A stretch of 64,000 nt of DNA from the NCBI RefSeq assembly GCF_028285715.1, contig NZ_JANQOO010000035.1:744001-808000 (forward strand). Direction: 5' to 3'. The notes under the pieces were generated by a model. That model saw only the letters and a list, made by a program, of their open reading frames with translations. It was not told the DNA's origin and searched no databases. Positions 27,355 to 35,475 of this stretch are shown piece after piece (positions within the stretch are counted from its first letter, which is position 1; each line of letters opens with the position of its first letter). The position numbers were made by a program, and so were the translations under genes. Origin of the DNA: Ulvibacterium sp. Lineage in GTDB: Bacteria; Bacteroidota; Bacteroidia; Flavobacteriales; Flavobacteriaceae.

Positions 27355-29535
27355 TTATAGTATCGGCAATTTTCGAATGCGCTTCCCAGTTGCAGCAAAT
27401 ATGGCATTGGTCAAGGCCGGTGCCGCTGGGGGCAACGGGGGTTCACCAAGACCTCTTGGAGGCAAGTTGTTTGTAATAAATTCTACGTGTATCTCCGGGG
27501 CTTCATCCATTCGTATCCATTTGTAGTCATGAAAATTGGATTGCTCCGCAACACCGTTTTTAACGGTTATTTCTCCATAAAGTGCTGCACTTAGCCCCTC
27601 AAGGATACCTCCCTCCACCTGAGCCTTGGCCCCGGTGGGATTGATCACTATTCCACAATCTACCACGGCGTCTACCCGTAAAATGGTAATATTTTCATTA
27701 GCGTCTACGGACACGGTAACTACTTCGGCAACAAAGGAGCCGGAATGTTTGCTTGCCGCAAAACCCCTACCCTGCCCTTTCGGTAAAGGAACGTCCCAAT
27801 TGCTGTTGCGTCTTACCTGTTCCACTACTGAAATCAAACGCTTTGCATCAAAGGCATAATCGTCTACCACTGGGACCATTCTTGCAGGACCTAGAAATTC
27901 CAAAAAGTAATCCATCGGATCCATCTTGCTTAAAATGGCCAACTCATCCAAAAAGCTATGAACCGCAAAGGCGACTGCGGAATGCCCTACTGAACGCCAT
28001 TGCCCCAATGGGACATCACTCAAAACATGCCCATATTCAAATTGTAGATCCGGGACAAACCCGGCCGGAAACTCGTACTTATCAATTTCCGTACCGGCCG
28101 GCCTTCCTTCCCGCCCCAGACAGGTCTTACGCGATGCATTGGCCAAGACGTGTTGCCAACCGGTAACCCTACCCTCTTTATCCAATGAGGCCGCCATTTT
28201 CTGAATACTGGCGGGTCTATACCAATCGTGTCTAATATCTTCTTCCCGAGTCCATATTAATTTTACAGGCTTCTGCACTTTCTTGGATAAAATGGCGGCA
28301 TCCATGGCATAATCCACATAATAGCGTCTTCCAAATGCGCCTCCTATTCGAGGAAGATGAATCTTGATTTGCTCCGGTTGTAATCCAAACAGTTTTATCA
28401 ATCCCTCTTGAAGTGCCTTTGGGTTTTGTGTAGGTGCCCAAACTTCACAGAGATCATCCCTGAAATCCACAGTACAATTCATAGGTTCCATGGGAATATG
28501 GGCCAGAAATGGAACCTGATACATCGCTTCAAAATTTGAGTCTGCATTTCTTTTTGCCCTAGATAGATCGCCATCTTTTCTTTCTATGGTTGTATCGTTT
28601 AATTGTAATTGGAATCGTTCGAAAATCTCGGCTGTGTTCTCTTTTCTTGCATCGGCGTTGTCCCAAACCACATCCAACACTTGGGCACCCTTGAATGCTG
28701 CCCAGGTAGATTTGGCCAATACCGCAATACCGTTTACAAAATTGGGACTGTTTGGAGCTATAAGCCTGCCTCCATAATCCGAATTATTAAGTTCAATAAC
28801 ATCCACAACACCATTGACCGACCGAGTCCGGGTATCGTCATAATCACCTGCCCCACCATCAAAAACAGGATTTTTTAGTACTGTGGCATAAAGCATTCCC
28901 GGAAGTTTTATATCGATACTGAATTTGGTTCCTCCGCTCACTAATTGATCCAAATCTACTTGTGGTGTATTCTTGCCGATTATCTCAAAGGAATCCGTGG
29001 GCTTGAATTCTACCGTCTCGGGCAAGGGTAGTTTTGAGGCCTCGAGCAGTAGTTTTTCAAATGGTAAGGATTCACCCGATTCGGAATGCAATACTTTGCC
29101 CTTACTTGTGGTGAGTTCGCTTACCCTTATATTCATTTTCTTTGAGGCGGCCTGTAATAGTACATGCCTCACTTTAGCGGCCGCAGTTCGCATCATGTCC
29201 CAGTTGAGGATAATGGCATAACTCCCTCCAGCCCACTGTTCCTCATAAGCTTTATCAAAATCGCCTTGTATCACCTTTACTTTGTCCCAATCCGCTCCGA
29301 GCTCCTCTGCCAGAATCATTGGTAGTGAAGTTTTGATACCTTGACCAATCTCGGGGTTTTTGGCAATGAGGGTAACCCACCCTTTCGTGTCTATTTTTAT
29401 CAATGGGGAGAATTCATGGGCGGTTGCCGGTACGGTCCCGGATGTACAGGATTGTAGACAAACTCCCGCAACTAGTGCACCGCTTGCCGAAGCGGTCAAC
29501 TTTATAAAGGTTCTTCTATCCCATGTACTTTTCAT
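27355..29535 (-). CDS. Molybdenum hydroxylase large subunit (isoquinoline 1-oxidoreductase beta-like)
   Basis: 726 residues. A Tat signal (DRRTFIKLTASASGA) ends in 'CLQSC', so the complex is exported folded. Molybdopterin-binding regions include 'PEIGQGIKTSLPMILAEELG', 'FLAHIPMEPMNCTVDF' and 'PRIGGAFGRRYYVDYAMDAA'. The C-terminal 'PRGLGEPPLPPAAPALTNAIF' contains the catalytic Glu (GLGE). It resembles IorB-type single-chain Mo subunits that hydroxylate N-heterocycles or aldehydes. Its start overlaps the CRTAC1-like gene by 4 bp, and the Fe-S subunit is the first gene of the same operon. Confidence 0.9.
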   Translation of the reverse strand: MKSTWDRRTFIKLTASASGALVAGVCLQSCTSGTVPATAHEFSPLIKIDTKGWVTLIAKNPEIGQGIKTSLPMILAEELGADWDKVKVIQGDFDKAYEEQWAGGSYAIILNWDMMRTAAAKVRHVLLQAASKKMNIRVSELTTSKGKVLHSESGESLPFEKLLLEASKLPLPETVEFKPTDSFEIIGKNTPQVDLDQLVSGGTKFSIDIKLPGMLYATVLKNPVFDGGAGDYDDTRTRSVNGVVDVIELNNSDYGGRLIAPNSPNFVNGIAVLAKSTWAAFKGAQVLDVVWDNADARKENTAEIFERFQLQLNDTTIERKDGDLSRAKRNADSNFEAMYQVPFLAHIPMEPMNCTVDFRDDLCEVWAPTQNPKALQEGLIKLFGLQPEQIKIHLPRIGGAFGRRYYVDYAMDAAILSKKVQKPVKLIWTREEDIRHDWYRPASIQKMAASLDKEGRVTGWQHVLANASRKTCLGREGRPAGTEIDKYEFPAGFVPDLQFEYGHVLSDVPLGQWRSVGHSAVAFAVHSFLDELAILSKMDPMDYFLEFLGPARMVPVVDDYAFDAKRLISVVEQVRRNSNWDVPLPKGQGRGFAASKHSGSFVAEVVTVSVDANENITILRVDAVVDCGIVINPTGAKAQVEGGILEGLSAALYGEITVKNGVAEQSNFHDYKWIRMDEAPEIHVEFITNNLPPRGLGEPPLPPAAPALTNAIFAATGKRIRKLPIL

Positions 29536-31028
29536 ATCCCGATTGGTTTAATTTCTTTTCCTTCAATGACCTCATAGACGGTATTAGGTTGTAAGTTCTT
29601 AGCTGATTGACTTATTCCAGAGGGCCATTCAATAGTAACGGAATCAATTTTTGTTGCGGTAGCCATACCAAAATGGATTTCAGTGGAGTTTTCACTTCCG
29701 TACCCGGTTTCCCTACTAACATACCTGGTCTGGACCTGACCATTATTCGATGTCAGGGTAGCCCAACTACCTATACCATAACTATTGGATGTAGTGCCCT
29801 TTAGCTGAAATTTAACCCAGTGGTTGGCTCGGCTTTGGTTAATGTAACAATCATTGGCCTCGGCCTCACCGCCCCAGTTGCATACATACAAATCCAGAAA
29901 TCCGTCGTTGTTAAAATCCCCGGAGGCGGTGCCGGCGGATATATGGCCCTCTATGGCAGGAAGGGTGTTGTATACCCTTCTAAAAGAATGATTCGGTGCC
30001 CCCAAAAAGAAAAAGTTCTGAATTTCAGGATAGTGTTCGGTACCATTGGCTATATAGAGATCTAAATGCCCATCGTTATTGAAGTCGCCCCAGGTCTGTC
30101 CCTTGGAAGGGCGATGTATTTCATAGGTGACTTCACTTTCTGTCAACTTCTTGAAAAAACCATTTCCCGAGTTTCTGTATAGCGCATTTTCATCTGAAAT
30201 GGATACGTTGGTCACATAGATATCCAGGTCATGGTCATAATCATAATCAATAAGGGCCACTCCGTAGGATGCATTCTCTTCCGTTACAGCAATGCCCTTT
30301 TTTTGCTCTACAAAATTTCCATTACCAGAGGCTAAATATAGGTAGTTGCGGTGTTTTGCCTTTATTTGCCCCCCTTCCTTTCTTACAAAATTAGCGACGT
30401 ATAAATCAGGGTGCCCATCACCGTTAAGGTCCCCCCAGGCACAGGACCTACCATCACCCTTATGGTCTTTCCAGGGTCCCGTTACAGATCTCCTAAACAT
30501 TCCTTTACCGTTGTTGATATAGAGATTATCATCCTCCCCGTCCCGATTGACCACAAAAACATCCAAATCCCCATCTCTATCATAGTCGCACCAACAAGCA
30601 CCTGGTGAGTTGGTTCGGTCCTCTGTCAGATCTCCTGCCTTACCCAAGGAGAATTCTCCTTTACCGTCGTTCAAGTATAAGAGATTGAACGTTCCGAATT
30701 GGGTGGTGAAAAAGATATCCAAATCATGGTCATTGTCCACATCTACTGTATGGACCGACTCACTCCAGGCATTTATATTGTTCTCCGCAATCGCCGACCT
30801 CATAAAACCAGTACCTTGATTAAAATAAATGGTATTTCCCAAAAGTCGAACAGAATCTACTTGATTGGCCACTACAATATCGTTCCATCCGTTGCCATCT
30901 AGATCAGCAATGGCAACACCTCTAGACCCTAGATGATTATCATCCTGTTGGGCACGGTGAAATAGAAGATCTTGTCCACGGGATTTTATGGAAGTACAAA
31001 TCAATAAGAAGAATACTACATGTCGCAT
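29532..31028 (-). CDS. Secreted CRTAC1-type FG-GAP/VCBS repeat protein with ASPIC/UnbV domain
   Basis: 498 residues with an N-terminal signal peptide (residues ~1-18). At least seven FG-GAP/VCBS repeats carry Ca-binding D-x-D-x-D-G loops: 'ADLDGNGWNDIVVAN', 'VDNDHDLDIFF', 'DYDRDGDLDVFVVN', 'DLNGDGHPDLYVAN', 'DYDYDHDLDIYVTN', 'DFNNDGHLDLYIAN' and 'DFNNDGFLDLYVCN', forming a beta-propeller. The C-terminal ~90 residues are an ASPIC/UnbV domain ('TRYVSRETGYGSENSTEIHFGMA... SVTIEWPSG'). It lies between the Fe-S and Mo subunits of a hydroxylase, overlapping them by 1 and 4 bp, so a shared extracytoplasmic job is likely. Confidence 0.9.
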   Translation of the reverse strand: MRHVVFFLLICTSIKSRGQDLLFHRAQQDDNHLGSRGVAIADLDGNGWNDIVVANQVDSVRLLGNTIYFNQGTGFMRSAIAENNINAWSESVHTVDVDNDHDLDIFFTTQFGTFNLLYLNDGKGEFSLGKAGDLTEDRTNSPGACWCDYDRDGDLDVFVVNRDGEDDNLYINNGKGMFRRSVTGPWKDHKGDGRSCAWGDLNGDGHPDLYVANFVRKEGGQIKAKHRNYLYLASGNGNFVEQKKGIAVTEENASYGVALIDYDYDHDLDIYVTNVSISDENALYRNSGNGFFKKLTESEVTYEIHRPSKGQTWGDFNNDGHLDLYIANGTEHYPEIQNFFFLGAPNHSFRRVYNTLPAIEGHISAGTASGDFNNDGFLDLYVCNWGGEAEANDCYINQSRANHWVKFQLKGTTSNSYGIGSWATLTSNNGQVQTRYVSRETGYGSENSTEIHFGMATATKIDSVTIEWPSGISQSAKNLQPNTVYEVIEGKEIKPIGI

Positions 31029-31492
31029 TATTTGTCTTGTATACTTGCTGCCCGATGTATAGCCTTACGTATTCTGGAATAGGTGCCACATCTACATAAT
31101 ACCCCTTGCATAGCAGTGTTGATATCCGCATCCGTAGGATTTTTAATTTTGGAGAGTAGATCCACCGTTGCCATGATTTGGCCGGATTGGCAGTATCCGC
31201 ATTGCGGGACATCCAACTCCATCCAGGCCTGTTGAACGGGGTGATTCTCATTTTCGGATAGTCCCTCAATGGTAACAATATTTCCTTCTAAAACAGAAGT
31301 GATGGGTAAAACGCAGGACCGAATGGCATTGCCCTGATAATGAACTGTACAGTTACCACAAATTCCTCTCCCACATCCGTATTTGGTACCTGTAAGACCT
31401 AAGTGATCACGAAGAACCCAAAGTAAAGGTGTATCCGAATCGACAGAAACGGTTCTTTTTTCGGCATTTACGGTCAAAGTATAGGAGGGCAT
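31028..31492 (-). CDS. Molybdenum hydroxylase [2Fe-2S] subunit (IorA-like)
   Basis: 154 residues. Two [2Fe-2S] clusters are visible: Cys40, Cys45, Cys48 and Cys60 in the plant-ferredoxin-like N-domain ('GCGRGICGNCTVHY'), and Cys98, Cys101, Cys133 and Cys135 in the four-helix C-domain ('CGYCQSGQIM', 'CRCGTY'). It has no signal peptide, so it probably travels out with the Tat-tagged large subunit. Its stop codon overlaps the start of the CRTAC1-like gene by one base (TAATG). It would pass electrons from the Mo centre to an unknown acceptor; no cytochrome gene is adjacent. Confidence 0.93.
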   Translation of the reverse strand: MPSYTLTVNAEKRTVSVDSDTPLLWVLRDHLGLTGTKYGCGRGICGNCTVHYQGNAIRSCVLPITSVLEGNIVTIEGLSENENHPVQQAWMELDVPQCGYCQSGQIMATVDLLSKIKNPTDADINTAMQGVLCRCGTYSRIRKAIHRAASIQDK

Positions 31493-31649
31493 AAATCACT
31501 ATTTTGGTTTGCAATTGATTAAAATCGATTTAAATAAAAAGAGCGATTATCGCGATTCAGCAACTAAGTTACCGGTCTAAACTTAGCCAAATTGGGAGAT
31601 GAAAAATGGCTTGTGCAGTGAATGGACAAGGTTTTGGTAGTGAATGGGG

Positions 31650-32405
31650 TCAATATGTCCTGTCCTTAAAAAAAAGGGTGGTTTCCTTAACGAAATTTCT
31701 ACTGACCCTGCGTCGTGTTCCGTCCCTCATAACCACTTTGAGGCTTTGACCATTACCTCTTTCCAACTCGGACACGTAGTTCACATTGATTATAGTAGAC
31801 CTATGAATCCGTTTAAACATGTCCTGGGGAAGCAGATCATGAAACGATTTTAAAGGTTTCCGCATTACAAAAACCCCCTCTGTGGTACATAATTTGGTAT
31901 AGTAGTTTTCGGCGGCCAACCATTGAATTTGTGAAGGTTCACAGAAGTATTTGTTATTTCCCCTCGTTAGTTCCAACAATAAGGGAGGAGATACTTCCTC
32001 GTCTTTAGTCGATTTTAATTTATCGATAATAAACCAAAGCAGCCCAATATCGATTAGCGTCCAAAAAATGAAGAAATAACGATATACCCCAAACCGGGAA
32101 CCAGGTAGCCCGAGATAGGGACTGAAATTTGAACTTATAAAAAAGAACCATCCGAAATGAAGCCCTATCCAAATTATACACGTTCCTGCCAGGAATAAAA
32201 TCCCAAACTTAGTTTTCGCAGTTTTTCCAATAAACTGTTTTATCAATTCGAAACCCAAAACCCAGGGTCCCCAAATTCCAATTTGCCATAGCAACACCTG
32301 AAAAAGGGCAACCTGACTGCGAGCGCTGTATTCCCTCCAATAAATCAATAGGCCCAGAACTACTGCTATGGATATCGTAACTACTGCAAAGTTTCTGGTT
32401 TTCAT
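31650..32405 (-). CDS. Membrane protein with C-terminal LytTR DNA-binding domain
   Basis: 251 residues. Four transmembrane helices cover ~8-130. There is no receiver domain. The LytTR domain spans ~150-250: 'NKYFCEPSQIQWLAAENYYTKLCTTEGVFVMRKPLKSFHDLLPQDMFKRIHRSTIINVNYV' and 'LKVVMRDGTRRRVSRNFVKE'. It is therefore a one-component membrane regulator. It lies 194 bp downstream of the LytTR response regulator gene and may belong to the same signalling region. Confidence 0.88.
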   Translation of the reverse strand: MKTRNFAVVTISIAVVLGLLIYWREYSARSQVALFQVLLWQIGIWGPWVLGFELIKQFIGKTAKTKFGILFLAGTCIIWIGLHFGWFFFISSNFSPYLGLPGSRFGVYRYFFIFWTLIDIGLLWFIIDKLKSTKDEEVSPPLLLELTRGNNKYFCEPSQIQWLAAENYYTKLCTTEGVFVMRKPLKSFHDLLPQDMFKRIHRSTIINVNYVSELERGNGQSLKVVMRDGTRRRVSRNFVKETTLFFKDRTY

Positions 32406-32599
32406 TCTATTCGGGTAGAGAAGTACAATGCCTTGATTTCCTTAAACTATTTCATAAAGTTAATCAATGTACCCATGAATATAAAATAGGCCGGGGAATC
32501 GACTTTGCGCCATTCTGAGATTTTCAAATTCTTGATTAGATGATTCTATTGAAGATATTCGAAGTTTAACTGATTGGATGGTTGTTGTACAAGGTATTC

Positions 32600-33358
32600 T
32601 CAAATTCCTTCGAACCATTGCTTAAACTGCGCTACTTTTTCCCTGCTTACAATAAGTTCGTTTTCTGCTTTAGGGTTAAGGGTCAGTTTTAAACGTCTGT
32701 TGGCATACACCACCACGTCCTCTATAGCATTGATATGGACTATAAAACTACGATTTGGCCGTAAGAACAGTTTTGGATCCAACAACTCTTCCAAAGATTC
32801 TAAGGTATATTCAATAAGATATTTTTTGCCATTGTTCCGTTTTAAATATACGTCCCGTCCCTCTGCATAAAAATAACCGATAGATTCAGTGGGAATGGAA
32901 TGGATGTGGTTGCCCATGCGGACCAGAAAACGATCTTTGTACGATTTTTTGCCCAATTGTTGTACCCTACCACCAAGTTCCGCAGCGTTGGAAAATTGCT
33001 CTCGTAAGGATTCCAATTTTTTCAGTGCCTTGGATAGATCGGTAAAGGTAATGGGTTTTAAGAGGTAATCTATGCTGTTTACCTTAAAGGCATCAATGGC
33101 AAACTCATCGAAGGCCGTGGTAAATATTACCGGTTTTTTTATGGGAATGACCGAAAAAATCTCAAAACTTAAACCATCGGTTAGTTGTACGTCCATAAAG
33201 AAAAGGTCCACAGCCTTCTGGTGTGTGGCAATCCAAGGGATTGCCGTATCAAGGGAGGTCAGCTTTGCCAGTACCTCAATATCCCTATTATACTTCGAAA
33301 GATAACGCTCAAGCTTTTCGGCCGCCAAAGGTTCGTCCTCAATAATGACTACTTTCAT
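32600..33358 (-). CDS. LytTR-family response regulator
   Basis: 252 residues. The receiver has 'IEDEP' and phospho-acceptor Asp56 in 'LFFMDVQLTDG', then 'TTAFDEFAIDAFKVNSIDYLLKPI'. The LytTR domain (~145-252) contains 'RFLVRMGNHIHSIPTESIGYFYAEGRDVYLKR' and 'FLRPNRSFIVHINAIEDV'. It overlaps the start-proximal kinase-like gene by 20 bp and is the last gene of an operon with two kinase-like proteins upstream. This is an intact regulator fed by one canonical and one non-canonical kinase. Confidence 0.92.
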   Translation of the reverse strand: MKVVIIEDEPLAAEKLERYLSKYNRDIEVLAKLTSLDTAIPWIATHQKAVDLFFMDVQLTDGLSFEIFSVIPIKKPVIFTTAFDEFAIDAFKVNSIDYLLKPITFTDLSKALKKLESLREQFSNAAELGGRVQQLGKKSYKDRFLVRMGNHIHSIPTESIGYFYAEGRDVYLKRNNGKKYLIEYTLESLEELLDPKLFLRPNRSFIVHINAIEDVVVYANRRLKLTLNPKAENELIVSREKVAQFKQWFEGI

Positions 33359-34373
33359 CCAGTTGAAGTTTTGGAATTTCGATTATTTTGTAAGATCCTT
33401 GGGTAACGACCTGCACCACCTTATCTGTATAAAACTGATAATTTCCGGCAATATCACGGAGTTGTTCCGAATGAAACCCACCCCTTAATACTTCCTCCGG
33501 CCGATATCGAATTAAGATCCGGTCCAAGTCTTCCAGAATATCAAATTTCAAATCTGTTTCGACAGAAACAATGGTGCTTCGCAGTATTCGTTCTACTACC
33601 ATTAAAATGCTACCAGGGACTACCCAAGTTTTGGATACCTCGACCTTTCCCAAGGTTATTTTCCTAAAAGGTAGATAAGCCAATAGTCCCAATAGTTCTT
33701 CTAGTGCTTCCCATTCCTCCGAAAACGGTACCAATTCCCTTTTTTTCTTGGCCAGCACATAACGATATACGCTGGAAAAATGATCTGACAAACGTTCCGC
33801 CCGATTTACATCCTTCTTCATTAAGACAAGTAAGGATTCCAGACTTTCAAATAGGAGTTCGGGATTGATACCTTTCTTAAACTGTTGAAAATCAGCTTCA
33901 ATTTCTTCCTTCGCCTCAATTTCCTTAGTAATGCGGTCGGTGTTTATCTTGTATAAAAACTGATGGCTTAAGTATAACACCAAATAAATTAATGTGGTTA
34001 ATGAGAATATACTGTTGAAAATAAACAACTCCCTACTATTTGGGGTATAACCCAAAACAGTAGAAAAATAAAGATACATAGCTACCGAGACCAGCACTAT
34101 TCCAATGAAGACCGAACCAACAAGGTATAACACCAACTTTACCAGGAAATTTTTGGGGGCCGATGGACGTCCGTACCAGAGAAGGGAGAGTCTTGAATAC
34201 TCCTGTATCAGGTAGGCCAAACCGATACATACATATAATTCCTCTCCCAAAAAAGTTTCCTGTAATTGCCCCACATTATTATTGATCAGTAAAATAAGTA
34301 GGTATACCAAAGTGCCGCAGAATAAGGGACTTAACAACCTGAACAATGGATGATGTACAAATAATTTTCTCAC
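33339..34373 (-). CDS. LytS-like pseudokinase (phospho-acceptor His replaced)
   Basis: 344 residues with four membrane helices (~10-140) and the layout of a LytS kinase. The His_kinase motif, normally NPHFLFN, reads 'INPELLFESLES', with Glu172 in place of His. The ATPase N-box, normally ENAxKH, is degraded ('VVERILRST'), and the G-box is not recognisable. I infer that it neither binds ATP normally nor autophosphorylates. It sits between an intact kinase (4-bp overlap) and the response regulator (20-bp overlap), so it may heterodimerise with the kinase or tune it. Confidence 0.85.
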   Translation of the reverse strand: MRKLFVHHPLFRLLSPLFCGTLVYLLILLINNNVGQLQETFLGEELYVCIGLAYLIQEYSRLSLLWYGRPSAPKNFLVKLVLYLVGSVFIGIVLVSVAMYLYFSTVLGYTPNSRELFIFNSIFSLTTLIYLVLYLSHQFLYKINTDRITKEIEAKEEIEADFQQFKKGINPELLFESLESLLVLMKKDVNRAERLSDHFSSVYRYVLAKKKRELVPFSEEWEALEELLGLLAYLPFRKITLGKVEVSKTWVVPGSILMVVERILRSTIVSVETDLKFDILEDLDRILIRYRPEEVLRGGFHSEQLRDIAGNYQFYTDKVVQVVTQGSYKIIEIPKLQLDESSHY

Positions 34374-35407
34374 GATATCAAGGGTAAAGTAACGGTAAAA
34401 CTATGGTGGTCAACTACTTCTATGGGTTTGTCGGTCAACAATTCATAGCGCGAGGCAATATTCCGCAATCCAATTTTTAAGGAATTCAGTTTAGGACGTT
34501 GATTGGTCTTAACGTTGGACACCCTTATTTTTTTATCCTTGACCCTCATTTTTACTTCCAAGTGCTTTGAGGGTCCCATAACATTATGTTTCACCGCATT
34601 TTCAACTAACATTTGCAAGGTCAAGGGAGGTATTTTACTCTCGAGCACATAATCGGGAAATTTTATATCAAGGTTAAAGTGCTCTCCAAAACGTGTTTTT
34701 ATCAGGAAATAATAGGATTCTACAAAGGACAATTCCTCTGCTACGGTCACCAGGGGAGATTCGTATGTATCCAATACATATTCATAAGAGCCGGCAAGGG
34801 AGCGAATAAATGATTCCGCTTTTTGGGTATCCTTTTGAAATAAGGAAGAAAATGTATTTATACTGTTAAAGAGAAAATGTGGACTCAATTGTGATTTTAG
34901 GGCATAAAGCTGTAGCTGAATTTGTTTCCTTTTCAATCGTGCTTCCATTACCTGTCCTTTTGAATAGATATAATAGGAATGAAAGGCAAAATAGATGATA
35001 TTATAAATCAATGCTGTACAAAATAATAGGATGCCGGTTTTTATTAGGATATCGCTTTCATCGGATAGAAAAAGGGCCGATGTACCTAAAAGCTGCCCAT
35101 ATATCCAAAGAATTCCAAAAACCAGAATTGCACCTACTATGGAATGTAATACAATACCGACCAAAAGTCGTTGCCCCGGTTCCTTTTTCCAAGGAATCAG
35201 TTTGTCGATCAGCGGATTGCTAAAATGGGCGGCATACAATAGGAACATTCCCAAAAATCCACTTAAAACAAATTCCGTTATGCTTTGAATACCACTAAAA
35301 TTCACAAAGCCATAGATGAGCATCCCAAGTAGAAAACCCGTAAAAGCAAGACTAAGGTGTATCCTCACTGTAGGTTGGTATAAAAAGTCTTTGGAAATCC
35401 ACTTCAT
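34370..35407 (-). CDS. LytS-type sensor histidine kinase
   Basis: 345 residues. Four membrane helices (~13-150) precede a canonical His_kinase motif 'SQLSPHFLFNSINTFSSL' (His177). The N-box is 'LQMLVENAVKHNV' and the G-box area is 'KIGLRNIASRYELLTDK'. All catalytic residues look intact. It is followed by the pseudokinase with a 4-bp overlap and then by the LytTR regulator. The exported SDHH-repeat protein gene is 68 bp upstream on the same strand and may be the first gene of the unit. Confidence 0.92.
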   Translation of the reverse strand: MKWISKDFLYQPTVRIHLSLAFTGFLLGMLIYGFVNFSGIQSITEFVLSGFLGMFLLYAAHFSNPLIDKLIPWKKEPGQRLLVGIVLHSIVGAILVFGILWIYGQLLGTSALFLSDESDILIKTGILLFCTALIYNIIYFAFHSYYIYSKGQVMEARLKRKQIQLQLYALKSQLSPHFLFNSINTFSSLFQKDTQKAESFIRSLAGSYEYVLDTYESPLVTVAEELSFVESYYFLIKTRFGEHFNLDIKFPDYVLESKIPPLTLQMLVENAVKHNVMGPSKHLEVKMRVKDKKIRVSNVKTNQRPKLNSLKIGLRNIASRYELLTDKPIEVVDHHSFTVTLPLIS

Positions 35408-35475
35408 CCTACCAAAATACTCAATATTACGGTTTTGTAATAGGAGTATTCAGGTAGTAGAAGTAAAGGCTCAAA

